From positions 310,001 to 374,000 of the forward strand of contig CAVPNY010000012.1 of NCBI GenBank assembly GCA_963706905.1: 64,000 bases of DNA, in the 5' to 3' direction. Within the stretch, counting starts at the first letter, position 1; the number at the start of each line of letters is the position of its first letter. Positions 29,236 through 37,171 of the stretch are shown in pieces. The notes below the pieces were generated by a model, which was given only the letters and a program-made list of their open reading frames with translations, was not told where the DNA came from and did no database searches. Origin of the DNA: CAVPNY01 sp963706905. GTDB taxonomy: Bacteria > Chloroflexota > Anaerolineae > Anaerolineales > UBA4823. The position numbers and the translations under genes are program-made.

Positions 29236-29575
29236 TGAAGTGTGGTGATGAAGCTTTCTGAGAAATATCCTTATCAAGAGATATATGAAAAAAGCCTATC
29301 TTAGAAATATCACCCTTCATGTCTCTACCCGTTGTTTCGATTTAAACCTACCAGAAAAAATCATTTCAGATCCCCGAATTTGTATAAGTGGATCACAAAA
29401 AAATTATGCACGATGGCGGAAATGATGCAATACTTAAGACAAGATTGTCAAAATCATCACCCTTTGAGGTGAAAATGTTGGTCGAATTTAGTCGACGTGG
29501 AATCTCAGTTATAATAATATTAGGTATACCATTTTCCGCTATACTAAACCTCTGATAGCTAAGGAAAATAATCAT
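29236..29575. other. AT-rich intergenic stretch after IS21
   Basis: About 340 bp, clearly more AT-rich than the neighbouring element. No gene is supported. TATAAT occurs near 29514, upstream of the following zinc-ribbon gene, without a clear -35 box. Confidence 0.4.
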
Positions 29576-30294
29576 ATGTCAGACTTTATCACACTCTCAT
29601 GCCCTACCTGCGGTGGCAAATTACAAATTGCACCTAATACAACATCTTTGATGTGTCAGAATTGTGGCAATGAGCACCTAGTTCGCCGAAGATGCGAATA
29701 ATATTATGCTTGAGGCATTTGCACAATGTCCACAATGCAAGCGAAATGATAAAGTGGAAAAAGTTACTGCTATCGTCTCTGCTCAAACTCAAAAATTGCA
29801 GGGAACTACCGTCCAAACAAACGATTATAAAGACCAAGATGGGAGATGGCATACTTATACCAGTAATATACCATTTACTGGAACCCAAGCGACTGAATTA
29901 GCACAACACCTTTCTTTCCCATCCAAACCTCAAGTTACAGCGAATTTTTTGGCATCAACTATAGTTTTTGTCATTGGGGGGCTGGGAATGTTGCTCTCAC
30001 TTTGTTCAATCGGTTTGGCTTTGTTTACCGGTGGTATTAGTTTATTCCTAACTGTGTTGGTCTTGCCAGGTTCACTGTTAATATTGGGAATCGGCTATGG
30101 CTTACGAAAAGCGGAGGAAAATAAACGGAATCAGCAAATATTGGATGTTAAGCTCAACCACTGAACGCTGGGAGAAATCATTAGTCTTGTATAAAAAATT
30201 GTATTACTGCTTTCGTGATGACACCGTATTTATCCCTGGTAATGATTCGACAGCGCCTGCTGTAAGAATGCTGGAATATATTGGCTGGAATTAA
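29576..30294 (+). CDS. Zinc-ribbon membrane protein, probable frameshifts
   Basis: An SD-like AAGGAAA precedes ATG 29576. The first segment is a zinc ribbon (CPTCGGKLQI...CQNCGNEH) that stops after 41 codons. A one-base shift near 29690 joins it to the next frame (DANNIMLEAFAQCPQCKRND), which holds another CxxC, a polar region and two hydrophobic segments. A further shift near 30165 adds a C-terminal RWEKS...LYYCFRDDTVFIPG segment. Proteins with this architecture are common uncharacterised membrane proteins of Chloroflexota. The region is AT-rich compared with the rest of the element. Confidence 0.55.
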
Positions 30295-30473
30295 AAAAAA
30301 TGGGGAGAGAAACCAAATATTGATAGTTTAATTTGGAAGAGTTGCCAGACAATCTACATTATTCGGGTGATAAGCTAATTTTGACTTTTATTAAACCCAT
30401 GCTATGTATGTCCTCAGAACATGTGAGACAATAACCGGCTTTTGCTAAGAGACACTTTCCCGACCCGAAGTCA

Positions 30474-30707
30474 TTATACTTCCACTACCAGTGCCAGCAA
30501 ATTCTGCAGGCGTCTAGCTTGTAAGGTCCGTTTCTTGTTCTCTGCTCGCTTTGCCAGAACCTCTTTTGCTCTGCCAGTATAAACGTCCATCGGCGTGAGG
30601 TTGTTCAACAACTCATGATAGCGGTGGTTGTTGTAGTAGTCCACGAACTGGACGATCTCCCGTTCCAACTCTTCTGGGGATATGAATGCCAGAAGTGCCG
30701 ATATCAC
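30474..30707 (-). pseudogene. IS3 family transposase C-terminal remnant
   Basis: The segment EREIVQFVDYYNNHRYHE followed by NLTPMDVYTGR is the C-terminal end of the rve integrase core of IS3-type OrfB. Everything upstream is missing, and the frame abuts the MazG-like gene, so it is a short remnant of a lost insertion sequence. Confidence 0.7.
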
Positions 30708-31051
30708 CGCAGCTTTCTCTTCATCTTCTCCAGCATGGCAGTAACAGGAAATAGTCCCTCTGTCAGGCCGGCTATAGTGATCATCATCAGCATATCGCCG
30801 AGCTCCTCGGCGAATGCATCCCTATCCCAATCTGGCTTGTCTTCCGGGTTGTTGCGCACCCAGTTCTTCCCAGTGCCGTCCAGCAGGACCTCCAGGGCTT
30901 CGGCTTTCTCAGTATCAGCAAAGGCCAGCGCATCCCAAACATTGGGCATCACATAGCCCCGCTCTTTGAAATAGAACAGGATAACTTCCTCAACGCCTAC
31001 GATCTGGGCCTGGAGTTGCTCGATACAATGTATTAGTTCATCTTTATTCAT
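30704..31051 (-). CDS. MazG-like nucleotide pyrophosphohydrolase
   Basis: 115-residue all-alpha protein. The C-terminal half AFAEELGDMLMMITIAGL carries the EExxD metal-binding motif of MazG-like NTP pyrophosphohydrolases, preceded by an acidic helix with D/E residues. Phage and plasmid versions adjust nucleotide pools or alarmone levels. It may have lost its last residues to the adjoining IS3 remnant. First of the minus-strand accessory genes after the IS elements. Confidence 0.65.
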   Translation of the reverse strand: MNKDELIHCIEQLQAQIVGVEEVILFYFKERGYVMPNVWDALAFADTEKAEALEVLLDGTGKNWVRNNPEDKPDWDRDAFAEELGDMLMMITIAGLTEGLFPVTAMLEKMKRKLR

Positions 31052-31108
31052 CTTCTACTCCCAAAACGGTTATTATCTCTACATTTACTAACCGTTTGTA
31101 GAATTGCA

Positions 31109-31819
31109 TCAATCAATCCTCAATAACTCTTCCAGCTCATTGACCTCTTTCTCGCTCATATCACCGGCGGCGGAGCGCAGGAACAGATCGTTCAGCCGCA
31201 CCTTGTAGTCGTCGCCCTGATCGTCCCAATCGTGAAACAGGCGCAAGACCTCCCCAGGAGGGGCGTAGTAGCCCTTCTTGGAGTACTTGGAATAGCGCAG
31301 GACAGCACTGATCGGGCAGTGGATATTGCGCCAGCGCAGGCGATGGTGGGTCTCGTCATCCAGGAAGCTGGGGTCGGCGAGCGCCTTTTCGGCATCTAAA
31401 AGTCCAATCCTGATCACGGTAAAGTCAAAGTTGGTCAGGATATTCTCGAGAGAACCATAAGTCAGCGTCCTGCCGCTCTGGAAAGCACGGATAATCTGGA
31501 TCTTCGGCCAGGTTAGATAGGGCAAATCATCACGCCGCTTCATGGTGTAGGCATTGGACGTGGTCCTGTGCACCTCCCAGCCGAGTTCAGCCAGAACCTT
31601 GACGAACTTCTCCTCGTTACCAGCCTCGACGGCGAAGATATCCAGGTCGCCCGACGGGACCGGCTCGCGCCGCGGACTGCACATCCAGCGCACGTACCCG
31701 CCACACCACAGCATGCCCGCCTCCTGGGTCAGCTTGAACAGCTTTGGGATAAAGCCCCGGTAGACCGGAACCTTATTCCAGGCTAGCTGGCCTAATACAT
31801 TTGTTGGTTGGTCACTCAT
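31109..31819 (-). CDS. Nucleotidyltransferase-fold protein
   Basis: 236 residues from ATG 31819 (GGAGG upstream). The motif CGGYVRW ... PSGDLDIFAVE (GG followed by GDxDxF) is that of the polymerase-beta nucleotidyltransferase superfamily, close to the tRNA nucleotidyltransferase/polyA polymerase head. There is no tRNA-binding tail, and the C-terminal half is unassigned. The substrate is unknown; in mobile elements such enzymes can modify RNAs or proteins. Confidence 0.6.
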   Translation of the reverse strand: MSDQPTNVLGQLAWNKVPVYRGFIPKLFKLTQEAGMLWCGGYVRWMCSPRREPVPSGDLDIFAVEAGNEEKFVKVLAELGWEVHRTTSNAYTMKRRDDLPYLTWPKIQIIRAFQSGRTLTYGSLENILTNFDFTVIRIGLLDAEKALADPSFLDDETHHRLRWRNIHCPISAVLRYSKYSKKGYYAPPGEVLRLFHDWDDQGDDYKVRLNDLFLRSAAGDMSEKEVNELEELLRID

Positions 31820-31959
31820 AATTACCTCCAGTGGGACCTGCCGGCATCGCAGCCGGGTCCGAACACAGCCTCTTCGAGAGATTTCGCGTTTCTCCGAGCG
31901 CCTTCCCGCTACCGGCTCCCAGCCGTGCCCGTCGAACCTTTTCAGGCCCAATCATTGAT

Positions 31960-32355
31960 TTAGGAGACGATCTCCTCGAACCTGCAGATTTGCTTGGTGG
32001 CATTCGTCACCCGGCGCATCTGCTCTGGCGTGAGCACCAGGTGATACAGGATCGCATACCGCCCGCGCTCTTTGCGATACGTAACCCGGGAAACATTCCC
32101 GTAGCCAAGCCACAACCGAAACTCAGCCGTGGTCATCCTGCCAGCATTGGAGAAGATTTCAGTCATACGACCGAAGTCACCCATATCGATAGCCCGCCGC
32201 GCCTCAGAGATGAGATTGCGCTTGTTGGTTTTGCGGATATGGGAGACGTCGGCCTCGACGCCCCACCTCTCTGCCACCGTCGCAATCTCCAGCAATTGGC
32301 TGCGAATCCTCCGGCTCTCTGGCAAACTCCGCGAGCAACTGAAACTTAAATACAT
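31960..32355 (-). CDS. Hypothetical protein
   Basis: 131-residue basic protein with predicted helices (ARRAIDMGDFGRMTEIFSNA) and a Tyr/Arg-rich end. I do not recognise the family. It ends about 140 bp before the nucleotidyltransferase gene on the same strand and lies just downstream of the next small gene. The start is uncertain. Confidence 0.5.
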   Translation of the reverse strand: MYLSFSCSRSLPESRRIRSQLLEIATVAERWGVEADVSHIRKTNKRNLISEARRAIDMGDFGRMTEIFSNAGRMTTAEFRLWLGYGNVSRVTYRKERGRYAILYHLVLTPEQMRRVTNATKQICRFEEIVS

Positions 32356-32361
32356 CCCACA

Positions 32362-32580
32362 TCAGAACATCCTCAACTGTTTTTTGTAATCATCCAACGC
32401 CGCTCCAAGAGCGGGCAGCTTATCGGCAAAGCGCTCTGGCTTGACAATCAAAAGCCGCCCATCTGGCCTGCGCCTGGCCTCTACACCAACGACATACAGC
32501 TTTCTCAATAGCTCCAAACGAACGTCATAACCACCAGGGAGCGTCACCAGAGCCCCCGCTTCCACGATATCGATCTGCAT
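32362..32580 (-). CDS. Hypothetical protein, 72 aa
   Basis: Short beta-rich N-terminus (IDIVEAGALVTLPGGYDV) followed by a basic helix-rich C-terminus. GGAGG lies 6 nt before ATG 32580. Family unknown. Part of a run of small, tightly packed minus-strand genes. Confidence 0.55.
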   Translation of the reverse strand: MQIDIVEAGALVTLPGGYDVRLELLRKLYVVGVEARRRPDGRLLIVKPERFADKLPALGAALDDYKKQLRMF

Positions 32581-32710
32581 TTACAACCTCCAGAACCGCC
32601 AGCACCTCAGCCTTGGGATCGTCAAAACCAACACTATCCAGCAGGCGAACCGCATCGTCAAACCTGCCATTCCGCAGCATGTCGAATACCCTCAGAAATA
32701 GGTCTTTCAT
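32525..32710 (-). CDS. Hypothetical protein, 61 aa, overlapping
   Basis: Starts with an ATGA overlap at the stop of the preceding gene (32707-32710), suggesting coupled translation, and overlaps the next gene by 56 nt. The N-terminal half looks like two short helices (LRVFDMLRNGRFDDAVRLLD). The Gly/Ser-rich tail lies in the overlap. Family unknown. Confidence 0.45.
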   Translation of the reverse strand: MKDLFLRVFDMLRNGRFDDAVRLLDSVGFDDPKAEVLAVLEVVNADRYRGSGGSGDAPWWL

Positions 32711-32862
32711 TTCACGACCACGTCATACCCGCCGCTGTCATTGGCGACATACTCCACAACGCCGCTGCCATAGGCTTCTTCCGCCAAAGTCTCGATCCAT
32801 TCTTGGGCCAAGCTATCAGGCGGCGGAATTTCATTTACTGTTGCCACCACTTTCGGATCCAC
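32707..32862 (-). CDS. Hypothetical protein, 51 aa
   Basis: Best read from GTG 32862, because GAGGAGGA lies just upstream; a longer frame from 33078 would run antiparallel through the neighbour. Acidic, with an Asp/Gly-rich C-terminus (EYVANDSGGYDVVVK). Unknown family; translationally coupled to the following gene. Confidence 0.5.
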   Translation of the reverse strand: MDPKVVATVNEIPPPDSLAQEWIETLAEEAYGSGVVEYVANDSGGYDVVVK

Positions 32863-32891
32863 CGTCCTCCTCCTCAAAACTGCATGGGTTG

Positions 32892-33188
32892 TTATTGCTT
32901 TGCCTCCGGCGGCGCCGGCACGACCGGCGTATCTTGGTAGAAACGAACTACCGCGCTGCCACCTTCGACAGCGATATCGCTGTGCTTCCAGGGTTGGCTG
33001 GCCAATGGCTGATTGTGCAGGTGCAGCTTTCTCCAGGCCAGGTTGCGGATGGCCATCTGGAACGGTCCATAAGCCCACATCTGCCCGTCCTTCTGGAAGA
33101 AGACCGTCTCGTTCAAGATGTCGGACATGTCGAGGTGGACATCGACCTGGCTATCCACACCGTTCGGGCTCTTCACGATTTTTCCCAT
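32892..33188 (-). CDS. Hypothetical protein, 98 aa
   Basis: Good SD (GGAGGAGGAG) before ATG 33188. Contains a beta-rich middle (ETVFFQKDGQMWAYGPF) and a Pro-rich tail. Not recognised. A TTTAG palindrome (33238-33252) lies 50 bp upstream of its start. Confidence 0.55.
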   Translation of the reverse strand: MGKIVKSPNGVDSQVDVHLDMSDILNETVFFQKDGQMWAYGPFQMAIRNLAWRKLHLHNQPLASQPWKHSDIAVEGGSAVVRFYQDTPVVPAPPEAKQ

Positions 33189-33237
33189 ACTCCTCCTCCC
33201 AATCCATGCGCCTGATCCAATCCTGGGCGGCCATATG

Positions 33238-33252
33238 TTTTAGACGCCTAAA
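33238..33252 (-). repeat. TTTAG palindrome, copy 2
   Basis: Read on the minus strand it is TTTAGGCGTCTAAAAC-type, the only copy in this orientation; upstream of the 98-aa gene. Confidence 0.7.
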
Positions 33253-33371
33253 GGCGATCCCTATCACAAGTACCGTTGCCTATATCGGCTCACCGGTTGG
33301 CGACAGGGTGCACTTGCACCCGTCGATAATCTGTCCCCAGACTACCTCGGGCCCAACCCAAACGGATGGCA

Positions 33372-33707
33372 TTATTCCATCCGCACAATTTCCACGGTAT
33401 ACACAGCCCCATCCCAATAAAAACCAGAGGAGCTCAGGTACTCGCTCTGTACATGCGAGTTGCTCCCCGGAGAGTTCCAGCTGATTACGACGAACACTAT
33501 CCTGTTCTTGATAACCAGCTTTACTTCGCACCGGACAGGTCCAATCGAACAATGCCCCAGCTCAAATAACTCTGCGTTGCCACATGTCAGCCACGATCTG
33601 CGGATCGCGAGCAGCGCTTCAGCGGCATCGTAAAAATCAGCGTCGACCTCTATTTGGCCACAAAGGCTGTAGTCAGCATCTACACCCAAACTAACCATTG
33701 TTTGCAT
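33372..33707 (-). CDS. Hypothetical protein, 111 aa
   Basis: I favour ATG 33707 (MQTMVSLGVDADYSL), with GGAGA upstream, over the longer frame. Alternating hydrophobic pattern suggests a beta-sandwich (CEVKLVIKNRIVFVVISWN). Unknown family. It lies just downstream of the TOPRIM gene in the same direction, so may belong to the ubiquitin-like operon transcript. Confidence 0.5.
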   Translation of the reverse strand: MQTMVSLGVDADYSLCGQIEVDADFYDAAEALLAIRRSWLTCGNAELFELGHCSIGPVRCEVKLVIKNRIVFVVISWNSPGSNSHVQSEYLSSSGFYWDGAVYTVEIVRME

Positions 33708-33824
33708 ACAACCAGTCTCCTTTCCCCTAAAAAAATCCCCCGGGTGCCGCCGTTTGCACGACGGCACCCATCGAGAGGAAACTACGCACGGGCAGTCAAC
33801 AACGCCCGCTTTTCAAATCTTTCC

Positions 33825-34463
33825 CTAAACCAGCCAGTCTCTAATCTCGGACACAGCGTTCTCGTCCTTGGTGATCCACTCGTCGATATCCTTATATCCG
33901 GGCGGTGGATATTTGAGGCCCGCTCGAAGAGACGAGGCCCTCTCCTCGGCGAAAGCCTGCATGCGCTTGCGCACATCCGGATCCAAGTCGTTGTCACCAA
34001 CAACGATCCGCTTTTCAGAGAAAGAGAGTACAGGCAGGTAGTCCGCGGCGGCGGAGGCTTCTCCCCCGGTGGGCGCGCAGGACAGGATATTCAGTTGTGA
34101 AAGAAGCATGACAGGGATTTCGCCCTTGACGATCAGGACCGGCTCGTCCGTGTAAGCCACGGCGTCGTAGTTAAAGAGCCCCTTCTTTGAGCCCTTCTCA
34201 GCATAAAAGCGCAGCCCATCCGTAATGGTGCGAAACTTGATCCCAGTCAGCTGTCCATCTTCAAAGCACGGCATGGCCATGTAGTGGCCCTTCTGCCCTA
34301 CTCGGAACAGCTCCAGCGTCTCGGGTCGAATGCCACGCGACGCTGCGTAGGAGACGACCTCGTTACCGGGTGGCAGATAATCCCTGTATTTGTCCGGAGC
34401 CAGGCTTGCCCGCCTGGGTCTTTCGGGGGATTGAATTTCATGCTCCTCCTCCCAGTAGGGCAA
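33825..34463 (-). CDS. TOPRIM-domain protein (primase catalytic half)
   Basis: 212 residues. A TOPRIM fold is supported by VLIVKGEIPVML (Glu115) and RIVVGDNDLD (Asp157 and Asp159), preceded by a primase-like segment (ASRGIRPETLELFRVGQ...MAMPCFEDGQLTGIKFRT) typical of plasmid and phage primases. The start would be TTG 34463 without a good SD, and the frame overlaps the CHC2 finger of the preceding ORF by 26 nt. CHC2 plus TOPRIM normally form one polypeptide, so a frameshift (real, programmed or an error) may split one primase here. It would make RNA primers for element replication. Confidence 0.78.
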   Translation of the reverse strand: MPYWEEEHEIQSPERPRRASLAPDKYRDYLPPGNEVVSYAASRGIRPETLELFRVGQKGHYMAMPCFEDGQLTGIKFRTITDGLRFYAEKGSKKGLFNYDAVAYTDEPVLIVKGEIPVMLLSQLNILSCAPTGGEASAAADYLPVLSFSEKRIVVGDNDLDPDVRKRMQAFAEERASSLRAGLKYPPPGYKDIDEWITKDENAVSEIRDWLV

Positions 34464-35382
34464 CTGATTGCATCACGGAGTTGATTGATCTCGGGTCATA
34501 TCCCGGAACTTCGAGGTAGCCGACCAGGTCGACCACATCTCCCATCAAGCCGCAGTTCCCATGGCACTTGAACCGTTGCACGCCTTCTTCGTCCCAGTAG
34601 ATGCTGAAACTGGCCGTGTTCGAGTTGTGGACGTGTCCCGGTAGGGGACAAACCATCCAGCGCGTGCGGTTTGAGACCCCCAGGACATCGTGGATGTCAT
34701 AGATGCGCCGCACGTCGCGGATATCTTCAAAGCTCATGGTATCAAACAGGGTGTAGTCCGGCAGGCTCAGAGCCAGCATCTTCGGCGGCGTCTCGCCGGT
34801 GATGATCTTGCGCACGTCGTGATCCCAAAATACCACTTGCGAAAACTGCCGCAATAGATAGTCGCTTTGGAAGAGCAGGGTAAGATCGGGAACCAGGCTC
34901 CTCGTCATGGGCGGCAAGGAGCTTCGTCGTACCACACGCGAGTCATCGCCATCCACGACGTAGCGGACAAAAGTTTCTGCCCCCATCCGCGCATCGATGT
35001 ACCACATCCAGTGCTGGTCCTTGAGACCAGCCCAGATGGCCTTGCGGGCATTGATGCTGTCGACGGCCGAGATAATGATGGGAGCCCGGAAGAGAGCGGC
35101 GTTCTCCTCGGTGACACGGTCGAAGATCGTGACAGAAGAGACGTCCGCCATATCGTAGAGCAGCTTGCTAACCGCAACCGTCTTGGCCTCCCCGACCATG
35201 TCGCGGTAGTGGAACTGGGTGGCGAGGTTGACCTCATCGACCGTATCATCATCGACGATCGTCAGGTCAAGCCCCATCTTGGCCAGGACTAAGGCTGTGA
35301 TGGCCCCGATCCCGCCGGCGCCGATGATGGTCGCCTGCCAGCCTTCTGCAGAAAAGATCCCGATGTGACGCGTATGATCCAT
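34438..35382 (-). CDS. E1-like ThiF-fold adenylyltransferase with C-terminal CHC2 zinc finger
   Basis: 314 residues. N-terminal Rossmann ATP-binding E1 fold: GAGGIG at 21-26, the Asp-rich IVDDDTVDEVNLATQF strand, and AVDSINARKAIW, then YIDARMGAE near 128-136. The C-terminus has a primase CHC2 finger, CPLPGHVH at 245-252 and CHGNC at 273-277. E1 proteins adenylate the C-terminal Gly of a ubiquitin-like protein, here encoded upstream. Between 155 and 200 the frame lacks the usual Cys segment, but the +1 frame encodes VWYDEA (34937-34920) and PCSSKATIYC (34880-34851), resembling it. The E1-CHC2 join may therefore be a real fusion or a product of indels. The ATG lies at the edge of TTTAG copy 3. 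Confidence 0.72.
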   Translation of the reverse strand: MDHTRHIGIFSAEGWQATIIGAGGIGAITALVLAKMGLDLTIVDDDTVDEVNLATQFHYRDMVGEAKTVAVSKLLYDMADVSSVTIFDRVTEENAALFRAPIIISAVDSINARKAIWAGLKDQHWMWYIDARMGAETFVRYVVDGDDSRVVRRSSLPPMTRSLVPDLTLLFQSDYLLRQFSQVVFWDHDVRKIITGETPPKMLALSLPDYTLFDTMSFEDIRDVRRIYDIHDVLGVSNRTRWMVCPLPGHVHNSNTASFSIYWDEEGVQRFKCHGNCGLMGDVVDLVGYLEVPGYDPRSINSVMQSVALLGGGA

Positions 35383-35397
35383 TTAGACACCTAAAAC
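35382..35397 (+). repeat. TTTAG palindrome, copy 3
   Basis: TTTAGACACCTAAAAC, directly abutting the ATG of the E1-like gene; on the minus strand its AGGTG could serve as a Shine-Dalgarno sequence. A CCCCCGTTCGGGGG hairpin adjoins it. Confidence 0.7.
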
Positions 35398-35415
35398 CCC
35401 CGTTCGGGGGTGAAA

Positions 35416-36063
35416 CTAGTCACAGGTCAACCCGGCCCTGGACTTGCTGAAGAGCGGCAGCTGGGCATCGTTCATAACGTCATCCAGGCCGTGGTCATCG
35501 GCGTAGGGATCTTCACCGTCCAGCTCCCAATCGTCCTCGTCAGACCAGTACCAGGCTTCGTCTTCATCACGCTCGTTCGGCACTCCCGGCGCCAGGCTTC
35601 TTACTTCGTCGATCACCGCTTGGGTGATATTGGGCTCGACCGCGACGTGCAGCGTTTCTTTGGTGAGGTGGTTGTCGACGCGGCCAACCCAACCCAGAGG
35701 CGTGCGCACGACCGATATGGACCACTTGACCATCTCGGGGATGCCGCCCAAGGGCGTCTCCTCAATCGTCTGATTGTCCGTGCCAGACCAGTTATGGATG
35801 CCGGGCTTTCCACTGCCAATCGGATGGCGGTGGATCCAAGCCTTGAGCTTGCCAGCATCCTGGCGGCTCAGCAGCTCGAGCGTCTTCTCGGGCTTGATCT
35901 GGGTGAAACCCCAGGAACCGATATTCAGGAGCTCGAAGTCATAGATCAGGAAATCGCTATCCACGCGCTCGACGAAACCGAAACCGGAAAACTCATTACC
36001 ATGCCTTGCGCCGGTGATGTACTCGAGCGTCATAGCGACCTGGGGCGAAAACACGATTTTCAT
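35416..36063 (-). CDS. JAB/MPN (JAMM) metallopeptidase
   Basis: 215 residues from ATG 36063, which overlaps the stop of the upstream E2-like gene (ATGA). The JAMM zinc site is complete: Glu24 in GNEFSGFGFV, then His78-x-His80-Pro and Ser93-x2-Asp96 within IHRHP...HNWSGTD. JAMM peptidases cut isopeptide bonds or trim ubiquitin-like tails. The C-terminal 70 residues are very acidic (Asp/Glu-rich). The setting between E2-like and E1-like genes makes a deconjugase for the local ubiquitin-like protein the likely role. Confidence 0.82.
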   Translation of the reverse strand: MKIVFSPQVAMTLEYITGARHGNEFSGFGFVERVDSDFLIYDFELLNIGSWGFTQIKPEKTLELLSRQDAGKLKAWIHRHPIGSGKPGIHNWSGTDNQTIEETPLGGIPEMVKWSISVVRTPLGWVGRVDNHLTKETLHVAVEPNITQAVIDEVRSLAPGVPNERDEDEAWYWSDEDDWELDGEDPYADDHGLDDVMNDAQLPLFSKSRAGLTCD

Positions 36064-36758
36064 TGAACAACTCCATAGTCTTGAAGACGTCGCAGGCCAA
36101 TCAGCGGCGAGCCTTCGTAGTAACGGCCGGCAAACTTCCTGGCCAGGTGCAGCACGCCGGGCAGATCCGCGGCTTGCATGGCGCTTGACAGCGGACTGCC
36201 GAACTGAGACCAGCACGACCGGGCCGGAGCCAGGGCCGGAACACCATCCACGTAATCGTCCCCAACACTGGCGTAATGGTGCATGTGGCGATGGGCCAAC
36301 CTCACGTCCACGATGGGAAGGAAAGCCATGCGATTGATGTTGCTGGTGCCAAGGTCACGGGCCGGAAACCAGATCTGGTATCCCTTCGGGCAAAGGATCA
36401 TCGTGTGGTCGTTTTCGCCCTTTCTCCTGTACCCGCCGTAGTACTCAATCTCAAACGGCGTCCAGGTGACAGCAAAGAACCAATCCACTCCATTGATCTC
36501 GAATAGGTCCAGCGAGGCCAGATCCACACCGCGCAATCGCGTGACGGCCAGGTCCATCCCCCTGCCTGGCCCGTCATCCCGAAGGATTGAACGCAAGGCT
36601 CCAATCTGGTATCGGTTCCGCTCGAGAAAGACCTTCTGTCCATCATGACTATACGAAGTCAACCGGCCATAAAGCTCCTTGAGCTTCCGATCACAAGCCT
36701 CTTTGTAGGCCTCTCTCACAGCATGGCCGACAGACATCTTTCTCTGGCGGCGGATCAT
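36060..36758 (-). CDS. E2-like protein (PRTRC-B type), putative
   Basis: 232 residues, starting directly after the ubiquitin-like gene stop (no gap) and ending in an ATGA overlap with the JAMM gene. It lacks a classic HPN motif. It has a beta-rich centre (DLFEINGVDWFFAVTW, then MILCPKGYQIWFPAR), a His cluster HRHMHH (156-161) and a candidate catalytic Cys182 in ARSCWSQFG, an order like that of E2-like PRTRC system B proteins. The E2 call depends largely on gene context and this weak motif match; other folds cannot be excluded. It would carry the ubiquitin-like protein as a thioester between E1 and target. Confidence 0.5.
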   Translation of the reverse strand: MIRRQRKMSVGHAVREAYKEACDRKLKELYGRLTSYSHDGQKVFLERNRYQIGALRSILRDDGPGRGMDLAVTRLRGVDLASLDLFEINGVDWFFAVTWTPFEIEYYGGYRRKGENDHTMILCPKGYQIWFPARDLGTSNINRMAFLPIVDVRLAHRHMHHYASVGDDYVDGVPALAPARSCWSQFGSPLSSAMQAADLPGVLHLARKFAGRYYEGSPLIGLRRLQDYGVVQ

Positions 36759-37061
36759 CTAACCACCTTTCACCACACCAATAGCCGTAACGGTGGCGCC
36801 AGGGGCGACCACGAAATCAGAGGCGACTGCGTTGCCGTCCACCCAGTACTCGATCTGAGCCGAAGCCAGCAGGCCGGCCTGGTGCAGAACGTCACGAATG
36901 GGCATTGGGTCGGTGATGGGCACCACATGCTCGCCGCCCCCCGTCGAGCGGATAGTGACAACCTGGGACGGGTCGAACAGGTTCTCGGCCTCTTCGCTCT
37001 CGAGAGAGTTCAAGAAAGCATCGAATGCCTGATCGTCCTGTGCTTGAAAATCGTCGTTCAT
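36759..37061 (-). CDS. Beta-grasp ubiquitin-like protein ending in Gly-Gly
   Basis: 100 residues. An acidic N-terminal tail of about 33 residues precedes a beta-grasp (MoaD/ThiS/ubiquitin) pattern: VVTIRSTGGG, a helix in PIRDVLHQAGL, then DFVVAPGATVTAIGVVKGG, with Gly-Gly as the very last residues, so no processing would be needed. PGxTVTxI...GG is the standard end of MoaD/ThiS-type proteins. GGAGGTAAAAGG precedes the ATG. First gene of the E2-JAMM-E1-primase operon, transcribed from a near-consensus promoter (37098-37126). Confidence 0.75.
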   Translation of the reverse strand: MNDDFQAQDDQAFDAFLNSLESEEAENLFDPSQVVTIRSTGGGEHVVPITDPMPIRDVLHQAGLLASAQIEYWVDGNAVASDFVVAPGATVTAIGVVKGG

Positions 37062-37097
37062 AATCCTTTTACCTCCAGTATTTTTTGAACTTCGAAC

Positions 37098-37126
37098 ATT
37101 ATAGTAAGTATTGGAATAGTTGTCAA
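37098..37126 (-). promoter_or_regulatory. Consensus promoter of the ubiquitin-like operon
   Basis: Minus strand: TTGACA (37126-37121), 17-nt spacer, TATAAT (37103-37098); both boxes match the sigma70 consensus fully. Confidence 0.88.
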
Positions 37127-37149
37127 GTATTTAATTGACAACTATTCCA
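37112..37149. promoter_or_regulatory. 15-bp inverted repeat between divergent promoters
   Basis: TGGAATAGTTGTCAA (37112-37126) and TTGACAACTATTCCA (37135-37149) are perfect inverted copies 8 bp apart. Each arm holds the -35 box of one of two divergent promoters, so a regulator bound here would control both directions. Confidence 0.75.
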
Positions 37150-37163
37150 TTTTATGATAGGAT
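37135..37163 (+). promoter_or_regulatory. Divergent promoter of the HTH-like gene
   Basis: TTGACA (37135-37140), 17-nt spacer, TAGGAT (37158-37163). The predicted start, about 37169-37172, falls at the ATG 37172, so the message may be leaderless. Confidence 0.55.
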
Positions 37164-37171
37164 TGGTCATC

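Noticed and set aside
33825..37061. Canonical PRTRC system
   Set aside because: The ParB-related and other PRTRC genes are not seen nearby, and the E1 carries primase features, so only a relation is claimed.
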